A stretch of DNA of 64,000 nt from a virus, in IMG/VR virus record IMGVR_UViG_3300046009_005595, positions 1 through 64,000 of that record, one strand, 5' to 3'. Under the pieces are notes generated by a model. That model did no database searches, was not told where the DNA came from, and saw only the letters and a program-made list of their open reading frames with translations. The position numbers and the translations under genes were made by a program. Position 1 is the first letter of the stretch, and each line of letters begins with the position of its first letter. This document shows, in pieces, positions 6,216-13,702 of the stretch.

Positions 6216-7613
6216 ATGAAAATTCTAGTAATAGATTCGGAAGGATTTTGTTTGGATTTTGCATGGAGATGTAAATTAAACAAACATGATGTTAAATATC
6301 ACATAGCAATGAATCCAAAAAAAGGAATAATATCAACATATGGAGATGGTATTGTTTCTAAAGTAAATGAATATAAACCATATATGGATTGGGCTGATTT
6401 AATTGTTCTTTGTGATAATATAATTTTAATGGAAGAAATGAAGAATTATAGAAACAAAGGATATCCAATATTTGGTATTGATGATGATATTTCTAAATGT
6501 GAATTAGATAGAAATTATGGGCAAGATTTATTTAAAAAATATGGTATAGAAACTATGCCCTATGAAGGTCCATTTAATGATTATGATTCTGGAATAAACT
6601 TTGTTAAAAAGAATCTAGATAAACGTTGGGTTTCAAAACCTTGTGGAGAGGAAACAGATAAATCATTATCATATGTTTCTAAATCTGCTGAAGATATGAT
6701 ATTCATGCTACAAAAATGGAAAGAAAAAGGAAAGAAACAATCATTTATTTTACAAGAATTTAAACCTGGTATTGAAATGGCTGTTGGTGGTTTTTATGGA
6801 CCAGGAGGATTTTCTAAATACTACTTAGAGAATTTTGAATTTAAAAAATATTTAAATGGAGATTTAGGAGTAAATACAGGAGAACAAGGAACTGTAATAG
6901 GATATGTTCAAAAATCTAAACTAGCTGAAGAATTACTAACTCCTTTGATTCCTTATTTAAAATCAAAAAATTATTGTGGTTATATTGATGTTGCTTGTAT
7001 TATTGACGAAAAAACAGGAACTCCTTATCCATTAGAATTTACTTCAAGATTTGGATATCCATTATGGCAAATACAACAAGCATTACATATAGGAGATCCT
7101 GCAGAATGGATGTTAGATCTTATTAAAGGAAAGGATACTTTAAAAGTTAAGGATAATAAAGTATGTATAGGTGTTGTTCTTTCTAATGGATCTTACCCTA
7201 AAAAAGCAGATGATTATTACGAAGAACAAGATTATCCTATTAAGTTAGATAAGGTTAATATGAATGATATTCACCCTTCAGAAGTTAAGATAGGAAAGAC
7301 TTTAAAAATTTCAGATGGTAAAATAAAGGAAGTTGATGGTTGGGTTACTGCTGGAAATTATATTCTAACTGCTACTGCATGTGGAGATACTGTTTCAGAA
7401 GCTAAAGAAAAAGTTTATAAAATTTTAAAAAATATTGAAGTTGGAAATTCTCCACAATATAGAACTGATATTGGAGATAGACTTAATAAACAACTTCCAA
7501 CAATTCAAAAATTTGGATATGCTAAGATGTTTAAGTTTGATGAAAAATCTAAAGGGTCTGAGGTTGCTGAACAATACGCACAAGCTATATCTAGAAAGAT
7601 AAAATTTTATTGA
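6216..7613 (+). CDS. ATP-grasp ligase, PurD-like (phosphoribosylamine-glycine ligase family)
   Basis: 465 residues, close to PurD length (about 430). The N-terminal Rossmann-like segment MKILVIDSEGFCLDF is followed by an ATP-grasp core: a KPCGEETDKS strand (about 140-150), ILQEFKPGIEMAVGGFY (about 180-195) and CGYIDVACIID...PLEFTSRFGYP (about 255-285), where Glu and Asn/Ser positions bind Mg-ATP. The C-terminal ATACGDTVSEAKEKVYKIL matches the PurD C-terminal domain. PurD makes glycinamide ribonucleotide in purine synthesis, a sensible help for phage DNA synthesis. An AAGGA site lies 6 bases before the ATG, with a possible GATAAATA box at 6184-6191. The true substrate could differ, since phage homologues are divergent. 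Confidence 0.7.
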   Translation: MKILVIDSEGFCLDFAWRCKLNKHDVKYHIAMNPKKGIISTYGDGIVSKVNEYKPYMDWADLIVLCDNIILMEEMKNYRNKGYPIFGIDDDISKCELDRNYGQDLFKKYGIETMPYEGPFNDYDSGINFVKKNLDKRWVSKPCGEETDKSLSYVSKSAEDMIFMLQKWKEKGKKQSFILQEFKPGIEMAVGGFYGPGGFSKYYLENFEFKKYLNGDLGVNTGEQGTVIGYVQKSKLAEELLTPLIPYLKSKNYCGYIDVACIIDEKTGTPYPLEFTSRFGYPLWQIQQALHIGDPAEWMLDLIKGKDTLKVKDNKVCIGVVLSNGSYPKKADDYYEEQDYPIKLDKVNMNDIHPSEVKIGKTLKISDGKIKEVDGWVTAGNYILTATACGDTVSEAKEKVYKILKNIEVGNSPQYRTDIGDRLNKQLPTIQKFGYAKMFKFDEKSKGSEVAEQYAQAISRKIKFY

Positions 7614-7643
7614 CATTTATTTTTAAATTTTAGATTAAAAGTG

Positions 7644-7672
7644 TTGACTTGATGTAGAAAAACTCGTATACT
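7644..7672 (+). promoter_or_regulatory. Sigma70 promoter of the 7705 gene
   Basis: TTGACT (7644-7649), a 17-base spacer and TATACT (7667-7672): one mismatch in each box. Transcription would start near 7679, which rules out the upstream in-frame ATG at 7675 and supports the GTG start at 7705. Confidence 0.75.
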
Positions 7673-7704
7673 ATATGCTCTTACAATCGACAAGTGGAGT
7701 TTTT

Positions 7705-8331
7705 GTGAATATATTTTATCTTGACCACAATTATAAAGTTTGCGCTCAAATGCACAACGACAAACACTGCATCAAGATGATTCTTGAGTATTGTCAACTT
7801 TTATCTACTGCTCATCGTGTTCTTGATGGTGTTGATTCAGTAGAAAAACGTGCAGTTGCTGGATCATTTCCTGTTCGTTGGCGTAATGTAAAAAAATGGA
7901 AACTTTCTGATGATCGTGACAATATTTTATATGCAGCTACTCACATCAATCATCCTAGTGCTATTTGGTGTCGTGCTTCAAAAGCTAACTACGATTGGCT
8001 ATACTCATTGCTAGTAGAACTATGTAGTGAGTATACCTACCGTTATGGTAAAGTTCATAAGTGTGAGCAAATTGGTTTGGTTAAGAAACTGTCTGAGTAT
8101 CCAAAAAATATCAAGATAGGTCTATTCACGCAACCTACTCCAGCTATGCCTGAAGAATATGTTATCAAAAATGATTCCATAAAGTCTTATAGAAATTACT
8201 ATATAAACAGCAAACAACATATCGCACAATGGTCAGGAAAGATAAATAGTAGAGAAGTACCAAATTGGTATTCTCAAGGAATTCTGGATTTATTAACAGA
8301 ACAGGCTCAAAAATTAAATATGGGGTATTAA
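7705..8331 (+). CDS. Conserved phage protein, possibly pyrimidine-dimer-glycosylase-related
   Basis: 208 residues, GTG start with GGAG five bases upstream and a sigma70 promoter just before it. The opening MNIFYLDHNYKVCAQMHNDK followed by HCIKMILEYCQLLSTAHRVL recurs in T4-like cyanophages. The C-terminal part has PAMPEEYVIKNDSIKSYRNYY and a Trp-Tyr near the end, which has led some homologues to be linked to pyrimidine dimer DNA glycosylases. The His/Cys-rich N-terminus could bind metal. By eye this gene is less AT-rich than its neighbours. Function is not firmly known. Confidence 0.6.
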   Translation: MNIFYLDHNYKVCAQMHNDKHCIKMILEYCQLLSTAHRVLDGVDSVEKRAVAGSFPVRWRNVKKWKLSDDRDNILYAATHINHPSAIWCRASKANYDWLYSLLVELCSEYTYRYGKVHKCEQIGLVKKLSEYPKNIKIGLFTQPTPAMPEEYVIKNDSIKSYRNYYINSKQHIAQWSGKINSREVPNWYSQGILDLLTEQAQKLNMGY

Positions 8332-8574
8332 ATGCCAATTTATGATATAAAGAATAAAGACACTGGAGAAATAGAAGAAAAATTTATGACTATTTCTGAA
8401 TATGAACAATATAAAATTGATCATCCCAATGAAGAACAAGTTTTCACAACAATGAATTTTGCAGATTCTGTTTCTTTAGGAATTAAAAAACCACCAAGAG
8501 AATTTCAAGAGGGAGTTATCGAAAGAATTAAAAGAAATACCCCAGGTCATAATATTCAAAGCAGATGGGACTAA
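8332..8574 (+). CDS. Small FmdB-like phage protein, 80 aa
   Basis: MPIYDIKNKDTGEIEEKFMT resembles the N-terminus of FmdB-type putative regulators and of a small protein common in T4-like cyanophages, but the usual zinc-ribbon cysteines are missing. The middle, FADSVSLGIKKPPREFQEGV, and the end, RIKRNTPGHNIQSRW, are also typical of the phage family. It starts directly after the previous stop codon with GGGG as ribosome binding site, so it is co-transcribed. Function unknown. Confidence 0.6.
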   Translation: MPIYDIKNKDTGEIEEKFMTISEYEQYKIDHPNEEQVFTTMNFADSVSLGIKKPPREFQEGVIERIKRNTPGHNIQSRWD

Positions 8575-8623
8575 ATACAATTTTGTTATGTATATTAATG
8601 TTTTTTTGACTTCTATTAACTAC

Positions 8624-8646
8624 AAAGGGCAGATATTGCCCTTTTT
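8624..8646 (+). terminator. Rho-independent terminator after the 7705-8574 unit
   Basis: AAAGGGCA and TGCCCTTT pair across a GATAT loop and are followed by a T-run. It stands only about 9 bases before the phoH ribosome binding site. phoH must therefore depend on read-through or on a promoter I could not identify. Confidence 0.8.
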
Positions 8647-8663
8647 TCTTTTCAAGGATGTTT

Positions 8664-9446
8664 ATGTCAAAAATAAGAAAACTAAACAGCAAATTCTTAA
8701 AATCTTCAGAGATAGATAGAGAGATGGATAATGTAACTTCGATAAAAGGCAGAAAAAGAAAACCACAAAATTCTAATACAGGACAATTAGTATTAAAGGA
8801 AATTCAACCATTAACAGATAATCAAAAATTAGCTTTTGATTCATATTATTCTGGTAGAGAATTAATTCTAAGTGGATTTCCTGGAACTGGAAAAACTTTT
8901 TTAGCTATGTATCTTGCATTAAATGATTTATTCTATTCAGAAAATGATTATGAAAGAATTATTATATGTAGAAGTTTAGTTAAATCTAGGGAAATAGGAC
9001 ATTTACCTGGTTCTGTTGATGAAAAAGCTCAACCTTTTGAAGCACCTTATATTTCTATATGTAATGAATTGTTTAGTAGAGGTGATGCATATTCAATATT
9101 ATCTAAAAAGGATATAATTCAGTTTGAAAATACTTCATTTTTAAGAGGATTATCTTTTAATAATGCATTAATTATTATTGATGAAGCTCAAAATTTCAAT
9201 TTCCATGAAATTGATACTGTTTGTGGTAGAATAGGTAAAAATTGTAGAATAATTTTTTCTGGAGATATACATCAATCTGATTTAATCAATACTAGAGAAT
9301 GTAGTGGGTTTGCTAAATTTTTAAAAATCGCAAACATTATGGATAGATTTAATGTTGTAGAGTTTGAGGTAACTGATATAGTAAGAAGTCAATTTGTATA
9401 CGACTATATTGTTGCTAAACATAGAGTAGAACAAGGATATGATTAA
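8664..9446 (+). CDS. phoH: PhoH-family P-loop ATPase
   Basis: 260 residues from the ATG at 8664; AAGGA lies 5 bases upstream, which favours it over the ATG at 8658. Walker A GFPGTGKT is at about residues 72-79 and Walker B IIIDEAQN at about 169-176, with a later GDIHQSD sensor-like motif. This is the PhoH/RNA-helicase-like ATPase core, widespread in marine and T4-like phages as an auxiliary gene of uncertain role (phosphate stress or RNA metabolism). The N-terminal 45 residues are basic. It overlaps the phosphoesterase gene by 8 bases. Confidence 0.88.
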   Translation: MSKIRKLNSKFLKSSEIDREMDNVTSIKGRKRKPQNSNTGQLVLKEIQPLTDNQKLAFDSYYSGRELILSGFPGTGKTFLAMYLALNDLFYSENDYERIIICRSLVKSREIGHLPGSVDEKAQPFEAPYISICNELFSRGDAYSILSKKDIIQFENTSFLRGLSFNNALIIIDEAQNFNFHEIDTVCGRIGKNCRIIFSGDIHQSDLINTRECSGFAKFLKIANIMDRFNVVEFEVTDIVRSQFVYDYIVAKHRVEQGYD

Positions 9447-10236
9447 TAAAAGAAAATATAGAAGTATTTTCATTTCAGACATTCATCTTGGAACTAGAGA
9501 TTGCAAAGCAGAATTGCTTTGCAATTTCTTAAAATATAATTCAGCTAATACAATATATCTTATTGGAGATATTATTGATGGTTGGAAAATGCAACAAAAT
9601 AAATGGAAATGGAAAAAATCTCATACAAATGTAATTCGTCAAATTTTGAATCATTCAAAAAAAGGTTCAAAAATAGTGTATATTACAGGGAATCATGACG
9701 AGTTTTTGAGACCTTTATTAATATATGATTTTTCTTTAGGTAAAATAGAAATAGTTAATAGAATTGATCATATAGGAGTTAATGGTAAAAGATATTTAGT
9801 AATACACGGAGATTTATTTGATGGTATTTCTAAATTAGCACCTTGGTTAGGATTTTTAGGAGATAAATCATATGATTTATTATTATATCTAAATTCTAAA
9901 TATAATTGGTTCAGACATAAATTTGGATTTGGATATTGGTCATTTAGTAAATATCTAAAACATAAAGTTAAAGGTGCTGTTGATTTTATTTTTGACTATG
10001 AAAAAAATTTAGTTGACTATTGCAGAAGAAAATTCTATGATGGTGTTATCTGTGGACATATTCACCATGCAGAGATAAAAGAAATCGAAGGCATAGTCTA
10101 TATGAATGATGGAGATTGGGTAGAAAGTTGTACCGCATTAGTTGAACATTTTGATGGTACTTTTGAAATAGTAAATTGGAACGAAATTAAAGAAACTAAA
10201 GAGGATAGATGTGAAGAAAATATTGATAATAACTGA
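9439..10236 (+). CDS. Calcineurin-like metallophosphoesterase, LpxH-like
   Basis: 265 residues with the full metallophosphoesterase motif series: SDIHLG near 12-17, GDIIDGW, GNHDEF, and GHIHH toward the end, the metal-binding Asp/His/Asn set. The fill-in sequence (KWKWKKSHTNVIRQIL, VIHGDLFD, YDLLLYLNSKYNW) resembles UDP-2,3-diacylglucosamine diphosphatase (LpxH) relatives of lipid A or glycolipid pathways. It overlaps the following GT4 glycosyltransferase by 26 bases, a gene pairing also seen in bacterial genomes. The pair could remodel the host envelope during infection. The exact substrate is unknown. Confidence 0.8.
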   Translation: MINKRKYRSIFISDIHLGTRDCKAELLCNFLKYNSANTIYLIGDIIDGWKMQQNKWKWKKSHTNVIRQILNHSKKGSKIVYITGNHDEFLRPLLIYDFSLGKIEIVNRIDHIGVNGKRYLVIHGDLFDGISKLAPWLGFLGDKSYDLLLYLNSKYNWFRHKFGFGYWSFSKYLKHKVKGAVDFIFDYEKNLVDYCRRKFYDGVICGHIHHAEIKEIEGIVYMNDGDWVESCTALVEHFDGTFEIVNWNEIKETKEDRCEENIDNN

Positions 10237-11218
10237 CACAACCCTTAAACAAACTAATGGTGTTGTTAGAACTCTAAACAAAACAATGGAAATTCTTTCT
10301 GAAAAAAATGAAATCTCTTTCATCAATCCAGAAAGATTTAAAACTATTTCTCTACCATTCTATAAAGAAATTGACATTTCATTGAATATATGGAAAATTG
10401 GTAAAATGATTGAGGATATTAGTCCTGATTTTATTCATATTGCTACAGAAGGTCCAGTTGGATTAGCAGGAAAGTTATATTGTGATAGGAAAACCTATAA
10501 TTATACAACATCTTATCATTCTATGTTTCCTGAGTTTATTAAAAACATTTTTGGGATTTCTGAAAATTTAACATATCCATATTTCAAATGGTTCCATTCA
10601 AAGTCTAAAAATATATTAGTTCCTACTAATATAGTAAAAAATCTATTAATATCTAAAGGATTTGACAATCTTGTTGTTTGGAAAAGAGGAGTCGATAGAA
10701 AAGTATTTAATTCTTCTCATAGGAATAGGCCATTTGATTCACATTTAAAATTTATTTTATGTGTTAGTAGAGTTTCTAAGGAAAAAGGTTTAGATGATTT
10801 TTGTAATATTCCTGTACCAGATGGGTATTTAAAAGTTTTAGTTGGTGATGGTCCTTATTTAAAAGAACTTATGACTAAGTATCATAGCGAAGTATCATTT
10901 GTTGGAAAATTAACAGGAAAGAATCTTTCCACCATCTATGCTAATGCAGATGTTTTCGTTTTTCCTTCTAAAAATGATACCTTCGGGTTAACACAATTAG
11001 AAGCAATTGCTTCAGGTACTCCTGTATTAGCATATAGAGGTACTGTTTCTGATGAGATAATTAGAGAAGGTAGAAGTGGATTTCTAGTAGAAGAATTCGG
11101 AGTTGGTGAATTAGATGCTTGTTTAACATTATCCAGAAAATATGTAGAGGATGAGTCTTATAATTGGACTTGGAAAAAGTGTACTGCAATTTTTTACGAA
11201 AGTTTAGTTGAAAAATAA
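10211..11218 (+). CDS. GT4-family glycosyltransferase
   Basis: 335 residues; GTG start with GAGG 6 bases upstream, inside the end of the phosphoesterase gene. The N-terminal domain opens KKILIITDTTLKQTNGVVRT as in GT4 mannosyl/glucosyl transferases that act on lipids. The C-terminal donor-binding domain has CVSRVSKEKGLDDF, LVGDGPYLKEL, FPSKNDTFGLTQLEAIASGT (the E-x7-E region) and PVLAYRGTVSDEII. A GT-B fold using a nucleotide sugar is likely; the acceptor is probably lipid or glycan rather than phage DNA, because T4 DNA glucosyltransferases look different. Translationally coupled to the LpxH-like gene. Confidence 0.82.
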   Translation: MKKILIITDTTLKQTNGVVRTLNKTMEILSEKNEISFINPERFKTISLPFYKEIDISLNIWKIGKMIEDISPDFIHIATEGPVGLAGKLYCDRKTYNYTTSYHSMFPEFIKNIFGISENLTYPYFKWFHSKSKNILVPTNIVKNLLISKGFDNLVVWKRGVDRKVFNSSHRNRPFDSHLKFILCVSRVSKEKGLDDFCNIPVPDGYLKVLVGDGPYLKELMTKYHSEVSFVGKLTGKNLSTIYANADVFVFPSKNDTFGLTQLEAIASGTPVLAYRGTVSDEIIREGRSGFLVEEFGVGELDACLTLSRKYVEDESYNWTWKKCTAIFYESLVEK

Positions 11219-11221
11219 ATT

Positions 11222-11881
11222 ATGTTTTTATATTGCCCTCCAAAAGAAATATATGATTTAAAAACTGAAATCATTAATAATAAACGTCATTACGTTACTC
11301 CTAATGGAAAGTATGCGTCAATAACCACAATATTAGGATCTTTTAATAAACAAAGGCTTTTTGATTGGAGAAAAAAAGTTGGGGAGGAAGAAGCTACTAG
11401 AATTTCCACTAGAGCTTCTTCTAGAGGAACCAAAACACATTCTTTATGTGAACAATATTTGAATAATAAAGCTATTGATTATTCTGATTTTGCTAATACA
11501 ATAGCATTAGATTGTTTTATTTCAATTAAACCATTTTTAGATAATATTAATAATATACATTATTTAGAATGTGCTTTATATTCTGATAGGTTAAAAGTTG
11601 CTGGAAGATGTGATGCTATTGCTGAATATGATGGAGTATTATCAATAATAGACTATAAAACATCAACTAGATTAAAGACTGAAGAAGATATACAAGATTA
11701 TTTTCTACAAGCAACATTTTATGCTATGGCTTATTATGAATTAACTGGGATAAAAATAAATCAAATAATTATAATAATAGCTGTTGAAGATGATAACCCT
11801 CAAATTTTTATAAAAGATATAAATAGTTATATTAAAATTTTAATAGGTAAAGTTAAATGTTATCATTCAAGAAATTCATAA
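11222..11881 (+). CDS. PD-(D/E)XK exonuclease (RecB/Cas4/MGME1-like)
   Basis: 219 residues. TPNGKYASITTILG near the N-terminus, a helix RASSRGTKTHSLCEQYL containing the conserved His, then GRCDAIAEYDG (about 129-139) and IIDYKTS (about 142-148), which are the D and D-x-K strands of the nuclease, and QATFYAMAYYELTG (motif QxxxY). This is the RecB-like exonuclease family found in many T4-like cyanophages, presumably for host DNA degradation or recombination. A late promoter and the next gene start lie within its 3' end. Confidence 0.82.
   Translation: MFLYCPPKEIYDLKTEIINNKRHYVTPNGKYASITTILGSFNKQRLFDWRKKVGEEEATRISTRASSRGTKTHSLCEQYLNNKAIDYSDFANTIALDCFISIKPFLDNINNIHYLECALYSDRLKVAGRCDAIAEYDGVLSIIDYKTSTRLKTEEDIQDYFLQATFYAMAYYELTGIKINQIIIIIAVEDDNPQIFIKDINSYIKILIGKVKCYHSRNS
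11818..11825 (+). promoter_or_regulatory. T4-type late promoter inside the exonuclease gene
   Basis: TATAAATA lies 32 bases upstream of the ATG at 11857, within the last codons of the exonuclease gene. It lets the second group of capsid-targeted proteins be made late, independently of the early/middle genes upstream. Confidence 0.65.
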
Positions 11882-12507
11882 AAGAATCAATTGTTCATCC
11901 TAAATTAGGAGAACATGGAGAATCTGTTTATATTGAAAATCCATCAAATCCATCTCCAATAGAACATTGGCATGATTCAACCAAACACGCAACAGTAGTT
12001 CCAAAAGGAGAACTCCCACAAGAATTAAATGGAGTTAAATTTGAATCTTGGAAAAATTCTCCAAAAAATAAAGAAGAATGGAATTCTGTCGAAGGACAAG
12101 GTGATTTTGAAGAACCTCCTTTAATTAATACAAATAATAAAAGAATTGCAACTGGAGCAATAATACATGAAAAAGATGGTAGAGTGTGGACATTATCCCC
12201 AACAAATGGATTTGGTGGATATGATACAACTATTGGACCTAAAGGTAAATTAGATTCAGGGTTGAATCATAGAGCAAATGCTATAAAAGAAGCACACGAG
12301 GAAACAGGTCTAAAAATAGAATTATTAGGACATGCATATGATTCTAATAGATCTACTAGTTTGACTAGGTATTATCATGCTAAAAGAGTAGGAGGAACCC
12401 CATCAGAAATGGGATGGGAATCTCAGGCAGTTCATTTAGTTCCAAAAGAAAAATTAAAAGATCATTTAAACTCACCACTAGATAAAGAGATAGTAGAAAA
12501 ACTATGA
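11857..12507 (+). CDS. Capsid-targeted Nudix hydrolase
   Basis: 216 residues. N-terminus MLSFKKFIKES is a capsid targeting sequence with the Ile-x-Glu site. The Nudix domain occupies about residues 95-210; the box runs from G130 through KEAHEETGL (144-152), but the first conserved Glu is Leu136 (G-x5-L instead of G-x5-E), while the core E-x-x-E-E metal ligands remain. An active pyrophosphohydrolase is therefore likely. Packaged Nudix enzymes could decap RNA or clear nucleotide alarmones at injection, which is inference. It starts inside the exonuclease gene with its own late promoter and overlaps the next gene (ATGA). Confidence 0.75.
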   Translation: MLSFKKFIKESIVHPKLGEHGESVYIENPSNPSPIEHWHDSTKHATVVPKGELPQELNGVKFESWKNSPKNKEEWNSVEGQGDFEEPPLINTNNKRIATGAIIHEKDGRVWTLSPTNGFGGYDTTIGPKGKLDSGLNHRANAIKEAHEETGLKIELLGHAYDSNRSTSLTRYYHAKRVGGTPSEMGWESQAVHLVPKEKLKDHLNSPLDKEIVEKL

Positions 12508-13241
12508 AAACATTCAAAGAATTTATATCAGAAGAATTTATAAAGACATCTGGAGCATTAGGTTCAAATCCAGGAGGGATATATCAACATAATGAAACAG
12601 GTAAAAAACATTATATTAAATTTCCAGAACATTCAGATCAAGCAAAATCAGAAGTTTTATCTGGAAAACTTCAGGATTTGATGGGTATTAAAACATTAAA
12701 TCCAGAAATAGCTAATATAGAAGGAAAAGAAGGTGTTTCCACTAAATGGAAAGAAGGATTGACTCCAATAAAATTAAATGATGTTAAAGATATGACTCCA
12801 GATCAACATCATACTATAGGGAAGATATTTGCACATTCAGTTTTAACAAAAAATTGGGATGGTGTTGGAACAGGTCTTGATTATGGTCAAGGTAATATAT
12901 CATCGGATAGAAAAGGAGTTCTTCATGGAATAGATCCTGGTGGTTCTTTCGAGTTTAGAGCAAGAGGTGGACATAAACCTTACACTTCTGATATATCAGA
13001 GATCAGATCTTTACGAGATCCTAATGTTAATCATGAATCTGCTCATGTATTTAATACTGCGTTTTCGATGACTCCAGAAGCTTTGCATCACGGAATAGAA
13101 GCTGTACGAAATATTGATCAAGGAAAAGTTTATGATGCTTTTAAAAATTCTGGACTTCATAATTGGGAAGATCTACACAGAACTTTTCATGAGAGAAGAA
13201 ATAATTTCCTAGATCATTTCCAATCAACAGTTGACAAATAG
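12504..13241 (+). CDS. Capsid-targeted HipA/PI-kinase-like protein
   Basis: 245 residues, start MKTFKEFISEEF (capsid targeting sequence with Ile-Ser-Glu). Kinase-like landmarks follow in order: GSNPGGIYQ loop (20-28), strand YIKFP with K39, helix Glu E50, NWDGVG (D119), GQGNIS (N131) and GIDPGGSF (D144). The N-W-D...N...I-D-P-G order resembles HipA and phosphatidylinositol-kinase-like folds (catalytic Asp, Asn, metal Asp). It is coupled to the capsid-targeted Nudix gene by an ATGA overlap, so both would be delivered together. Kinase activity is unproven; it could be a pseudo-kinase or another ATP-binding effector. Confidence 0.65.
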   Translation: MKTFKEFISEEFIKTSGALGSNPGGIYQHNETGKKHYIKFPEHSDQAKSEVLSGKLQDLMGIKTLNPEIANIEGKEGVSTKWKEGLTPIKLNDVKDMTPDQHHTIGKIFAHSVLTKNWDGVGTGLDYGQGNISSDRKGVLHGIDPGGSFEFRARGGHKPYTSDISEIRSLRDPNVNHESAHVFNTAFSMTPEALHHGIEAVRNIDQGKVYDAFKNSGLHNWEDLHRTFHERRNNFLDHFQSTVDK

Positions 13242-13259
13242 ATCATAGGTTGATATACT
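13231..13259 (+). promoter_or_regulatory. Consensus sigma70 promoter
   Basis: TTGACA (13231-13236, perfect), a 17-base spacer and TATACT (13254-13259, one mismatch). It overlaps the last codons of the kinase-like gene and lies 24 bases upstream of the ATG at 13284. The strongest-looking host-type promoter in the window along with that of pmoC. Confidence 0.85.
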
Positions 13260-13283
13260 GTATTTTTGTTATGGAGAATGTGT

Positions 13284-13586
13284 ATGTGGTTAGTTTTGAA
13301 TAAAGGATTTCTTTCTATTGTTAACAAGGAAGGAAGTTATGTGGTTAGATCTAGAGTCAAAGAACATTTGTCTTTTTATTTTCCAAATTTTGAAATTGAA
13401 GAAGGAGGTGGAACAGACTATCAATATAGAATCAGATTGACGAAGAGTCAGTTGGATAATTTTTTTAGTCTTCTGCCTAATGAAATAGTATATTCTAATT
13501 TTAAAGATTCTATTGAAGATAATGCAATCCATAATTTTGCTAGTCGAATATGGACTTTAGGGTGGCAATTATTTTCGTATAAATAA
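13284..13586 (+). CDS. Hypothetical protein, 100 aa, early-expressed
   Basis: MWLVLNKGFLSIVNKEGSYV and onward. The ATG at 13284 is chosen because GGAG lies 7 bases upstream and a sigma70 promoter starts transcription near 13266; the in-frame TTG at 13266 has neither. The protein looks like a small alpha/beta domain (VRSRVKEHLSFYFPNFEIEE, YRIRLTKSQLDNFFSLLP). No family recognised. The strong host-type promoter suggests a role early in infection. Confidence 0.65.
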   Translation: MWLVLNKGFLSIVNKEGSYVVRSRVKEHLSFYFPNFEIEEGGGTDYQYRIRLTKSQLDNFFSLLPNEIVYSNFKDSIEDNAIHNFASRIWTLGWQLFSYK

Positions 13587-13590
13587 TATA

Positions 13591-13611
13591 TTGCCCCAAA
13601 AAATGGGGCAA
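13591..13611. terminator. GC-rich hairpin after the 13284 gene
   Basis: TTGCCCC pairs with GGGGCAA across a 7-base A-rich loop, just after the stop codon. There is no T-run after it, so it may act as an imperfect terminator or an mRNA-stabilising 3' hairpin. Confidence 0.5.
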
Positions 13612-13660
13612 TAACAAGATAACTTTAAAAGTAAAGTAATCTTAAATCATCAAATAGAAA

Positions 13661-13681
13661 ATTGAATTATTGTAATTCAAT
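13661..13681. repeat. Inverted repeat upstream of the RlpA-like gene
   Basis: ATTGAATTA and TAATTCAAT form perfect 9-base arms around a 3-base centre, 22 bases before the ATG at 13703. It could be an operator or an mRNA hairpin near the ribosome binding site TAGGAG. I see no promoter box in phase with it. Confidence 0.45.
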
Positions 13682-13702
13682 CGTTATAGGAGAAAAAAGA
13701 AG

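Noticed and set aside
7610-7636. Second sigma70 promoter (TTGACA at 7610-7615)
   Set aside because: The only -10-like hexamer is at 15 bases and matches poorly; the promoter at 7644-7672 is clearly better.
8606-8634. Sigma70 promoter for phoH starting at TTGACT
   Set aside because: No acceptable -10 box at 16-18 bases; the region is better explained by the terminator stem.
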